Of a stretch of 6,643 nucleotides of DNA, positions 4,847 through 6,643 are shown in pieces. The stretch lies in the NCBI GenBank assembly GCA_038323025.1, contig JBBQGL010000178.1:1-6643 (forward strand), read 5' to 3'. Every line of letters starts with the position of its first letter. The stretch's first letter is position 1. The stretch comes from JAFKKF01 sp038323025. GTDB lineage: Bacteria > Pseudomonadota > Alphaproteobacteria > Rhizobiales > Kaistiaceae. The translations under genes and the position numbers were made by a program. Under the pieces are notes generated by a model. That model saw nothing but the letters and a program-made list of their open reading frames with translations, searched no databases and was not told the DNA's origin.

Positions 4847-4877
4847 CGGCCGGCCTCGCGTCGGCCGTTTCTTTTTT
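4847..4877 (+). terminator. Terminator-like hairpin with T-tract upstream of htpG
   Basis: CGGCCG (4847-4852) pairs with CGGCCG (4862-4867) around a 9-nt loop, followed directly by TTTCTTTTTT (4868-4877). The stem is short but wholly G-C. No plus-strand protein gene lies between DUF2794 and this point, so it would end a non-coding transcript or insulate htpG. Confidence 0.55.
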
Positions 4878-4904
4878 CACGGCCGGGTTCAGGACGCTGC
4901 CGCC

Positions 4905-4933
4905 CTTGAAAGCCGCGACGCGGTCGGCGATAT
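4905..4933 (+). promoter_or_regulatory. RpoH (sigma-32)-like heat-shock promoter of htpG
   Basis: CTTGAA (4905-4910), preceded by CC and followed by A, matches the -35 of heat-shock promoters. CGATAT lies 17 nt downstream (4928-4933) as a weaker -10. The start would be near 4940, about 40 nt before the htpG ATG. htpG is a classical RpoH regulon member, which supports the reading; the -10 match is only partial. Confidence 0.45.
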
Positions 4934-4979
4934 CAGCGCGCAACCGCAACCCTTGTCGCAACAACCCACGGGCCTTGCC

Positions 4980-6643
4980 ATGGCAGAGACGAAGCCCGCC
5001 GCACATGCGGGCGAGACGCGCAGCTTCGAGGCGGAAGTCGCCCGCCTCCTGCACCTCATGGTGCATTCGGTCTATTCCAACCGCGACATCTTCCTCCGCG
5101 AACTGATCTCCAACGCCGCCGATGCCTGCGAGCGGCTGCGCATGCTGGCGCTGGCAAAGCCGGAGCTGCTCGCCGAGGACAGTGCGTTCAAGATCGCGCT
5201 CTCGGCCGACAAGTCCGCCGGCACGCTTACGGTCGAGGACAACGGCGTCGGCATGGACCGGCAGGAGCTGATCGACAATCTCGGCACGATCGCCCGCTCC
5301 GGCACGCGCGCGTTTCTCGAGCAAGGGGCCGGCAAGGACGGCAGCGCGCTGATCGGCCAGTTCGGCGTCGGATTCTACTCGGCCTTCATGGTCGCTTCGT
5401 CGGTCGAGGTCGTCTCGCATCCCGCCGGCAGCGGCGAGGTCTGGCGCTGGCGTTCCGACGGGCAGGGCACGTTCACGGTCGAGCCGGCGGAACCCGAGGC
5501 CGCGCCGAAGCGCGGCACGCGCGTGATCCTGAAGCTCACCGAGGAAGCCAGGGCCTATGCCGAGGCGCCGACCATCGAGCGGATCGTGGCGGAATATTCC
5601 GCCCACGTGCCGGTGCCGATCGTGCTCAAGGTCGGCGACGGGCAGGCCGAGAAGACGCTTGCCGACGGCAGCGCGCTGTGGCGAAAGCCGAAGGCGGGCG
5701 TGACGCCGGCCGAGTACAACGAGTTCTACGGCCACGTCAGCCATCAGTTCGACGAGCCGGCGCTCACCATCCACTACCGGGCCGAGGGGCGGCACGAATA
5801 TTCCGTCCTCCTCTTCGTGCCTTCGGCCAAGCCCTTCGACCTCTTCGACGCCGAGCGCAAGGGCCGGGTGAAGCTCTACGTCCGCCGGATCTTCATCACC
5901 GACGAGGCCCAGATCCTGCCGCCGTGGCTCAGGTTCGTGCGCGGCGTGATCGATTCGGAGGACCTGCCGCTCAACATCTCGCGCGAGATGCTGCAGAAGA
6001 ACCCGATCCTCGAATCGATAGGCAAGGCGGTGACCAACCGCATCCTCGCCGATCTCGAAAAACTCGCCGGCGACGACAAGGAGCGCTTTGCCAAGGCGTG
6101 GGAAGCGTTCGGCCCGGTCATCAAGGAGGGGCTCTACGAGGATGCCGAGCGCCGCGACGGGCTCTACAAGATCGCCCGTTTCCGCACGACCAGGGACCCG
6201 AAGGGCTGGCGCAGCCTCGCCGACTATATCGCCGACCTGCGGCCCAACCAGACCGCGATCTATTACGCGCTCGGCGAGGACGAGAAATCGATCCTCGCCA
6301 GTCCGCAGCTCGAGGGATATGCCCGGCGCGGCGTCGAGGTGATCGTCCTTTCCGATCCGGTCGACGCGTTCTGGGTGCGCACGGCGCTCGGCTACGAAGG
6401 GAAGCCCTTCCAGTCGGTGACCCAGGGTGCCGCGGACCTCGCCAACATTCCGGTCGCGGAAGGCGCCGGCGAGGCGGAGGCCGCGTCGGAAAGCGCGGTG
6501 GCCACGCTCGCCGCCCATTTCAAGCAGACGCTTGGCGACAAGGTAAGCGCGGTGCGCGCCTCGGCGCGGCTGACCACCAGCGCAGTCTGTCTGGTCGCCG
6601 CCGATGCCGGGCTCGACCGGCGGCTGGAAAAGATCCTGTCGTC
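4980..6643 (+). CDS. htpG: Molecular chaperone HtpG (bacterial Hsp90), 3' end beyond window
   Basis: HtpG is the cytosolic ATP-dependent Hsp90 chaperone that remodels client proteins together with DnaK. About 554 codons are present without a stop, so roughly the last 60-80 residues are outside. The N-terminal GHKL ATPase domain is intact: catalytic-region ELISNAADA (41-49, with E41 and N45), EDNGVGM (86-92), LGTIARSGT (101-109) and IGQFGVGFYSAFM (125-137). In the middle domain LPLNISREMLQ contains R335, equivalent to the arginine that contacts ATP phosphate. Residues from about 510 begin the C-terminal dimerisation domain (AAHFKQTLGDKVSAVRASARL). ATG 4980 gives 15 residues before the conserved RSFEAEVARLLHLMVHSVYSNR region. 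No clear Shine-Dalgarno is seen. An RpoH-like promoter lies upstream. Nothing is truncated or frameshifted in the visible part. Confidence 0.97.
   Translation, partial: MAETKPAAHAGETRSFEAEVARLLHLMVHSVYSNRDIFLRELISNAADACERLRMLALAKPELLAEDSAFKIALSADKSAGTLTVEDNGVGMDRQELIDNLGTIARSGTRAFLEQGAGKDGSALIGQFGVGFYSAFMVASSVEVVSHPAGSGEVWRWRSDGQGTFTVEPAEPEAAPKRGTRVILKLTEEARAYAEAPTIERIVAEYSAHVPVPIVLKVGDGQAEKTLADGSALWRKPKAGVTPAEYNEFYGHVSHQFDEPALTIHYRAEGRHEYSVLLFVPSAKPFDLFDAERKGRVKLYVRRIFITDEAQILPPWLRFVRGVIDSEDLPLNISREMLQKNPILESIGKAVTNRILADLEKLAGDDKERFAKAWEAFGPVIKEGLYEDAERRDGLYKIARFRTTRDPKGWRSLADYIADLRPNQTAIYYALGEDEKSILASPQLEGYARRGVEVIVLSDPVDAFWVRTALGYEGKPFQSVTQGAADLANIPVAEGAGEAEAASESAVATLAAHFKQTLGDKVSAVRASARLTTSAVCLVAADAGLDRRLEKILS

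Larger units (their letters stand above)
4677..4877 (+). ncRNA. Candidate structured small RNA upstream of htpG
   Basis: This is an inference from structure; I recognise no known RNA family. On the plus strand a GATAAT box (4665-4670, five of six -10 positions) has a weak ACGACC 18 nt upstream, giving a start near 4677. Downstream come three structural elements. The first is CGGCCAC-G-GTGGCCG (4702-4716). The second is a long stem in which GTTGCC (4731-4736) pairs with GGCAAC (4818-4823) and, after an internal loop, GGTCCGGTTCG (4743-4753) pairs with CGAACCGGACC (4803-4813) around 49 nt containing two AGCCCCCC repeats. The third is a CGGCCG/CGGCCG hairpin followed by TTTCTTTTTT (4847-4877). 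The terminator lies before the htpG promoter candidate, so this would be a separate RNA of about 200 nt. A palindromic intergenic repeat element is the main alternative. Confidence 0.35.
4563..4979. other. 417 bp intergenic region without protein gene, rich in inverted repeats
   Basis: No frame in this stretch gives a protein with a plausible start, ribosome binding site and recognisable family. What it holds, in order: a 12-bp palindrome overlapping a minus-strand promoter candidate for DUF2794, a plus-strand GATAAT box, a 15-bp palindrome, a long imperfect stem with a C-rich apex, a terminator-like hairpin with a T-tract, and an RpoH-like promoter for htpG. These are listed separately. I see no tRNA-like fold, nor the conserved loops of SRP RNA or 6S RNA. 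Confidence 0.7.

Noticed and set aside
4773..6518. Long minus-strand open frame (581 codons) opposite htpG
   Set aside because: It is a complementary-strand shadow of htpG, which has all the Hsp90 motifs.

Overview
This window is typical high-GC alphaproteobacterial core chromosome, most likely from a member of the Hyphomicrobiales (Rhizobiales). The reasons are the protein families present together (an IalB-family periplasmic protein next to rlmN, a DUF2794 protein, a DUF1232/YkvA protein and a Bax-inhibitor-1 homologue), the strong G/C preference at third codon positions, and the alphaproteobacterial look of HtpG. I cannot name the genus from sequence alone. I see no insertion sequence, prophage, CRISPR array, tRNA or rRNA gene.

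Layout, left to right. (1) On the minus strand, the 5' part of rlmN (23S rRNA/tRNA adenine-C2 methyltransferase) runs off the left edge; 82 bp upstream of it lies a secreted IalB-family protein. (2) A compact minus-strand cluster reads thpR (RNA 2',3'-cyclic phosphodiesterase), phhB (pterin carbinolamine dehydratase, starting 3 nt after thpR ends) and a DUF1232 membrane protein. (3) Divergent from thpR, across a 244 bp intergenic region, is a plus-strand Bax-inhibitor-1/YccA family membrane protein with a strong ribosome binding site. It is followed by a textbook intrinsic terminator with a UUCG loop. (4) Just beyond the terminator U-tract is a plus-strand GNAT acetyltransferase of the phosphinothricin/methionine-sulfoximine acetyltransferase type, convergent (16 bp gap) with a minus-strand DUF2794 protein that apparently starts at TTG. 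(5) A 417 bp region without an evident protein gene separates DUF2794 from htpG, the Hsp90 chaperone, which runs off the right edge.

The genes are mostly unrelated housekeeping functions: RNA modification and processing (rlmN, thpR), pterin recycling (phhB), membrane and stress homeostasis (BI-1 protein, HtpG) and small-molecule acetylation. The only clear functional grouping is the thpR-phhB-DUF1232 cluster, and there the link may be transcriptional only.

I found no new multi-gene system. The best unexplained signal is in the 417 bp gap. There a GATAAT box, a 15-bp palindrome, a long imperfect stem (11 + 6 perfect pairs flanking a C-rich 49-nt apex) and a hairpin followed by a T-tract line up on the plus strand, in the order expected of an independently transcribed, structured small RNA of about 200 nt. 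An RpoH-like promoter for htpG lies just after it. Secondary observations are a hairpin that would form the 5' end of the BI-1 mRNA, an 8+8 inverted repeat in the thpR leader, and a 12-bp palindrome overlapping the predicted DUF2794 promoter.
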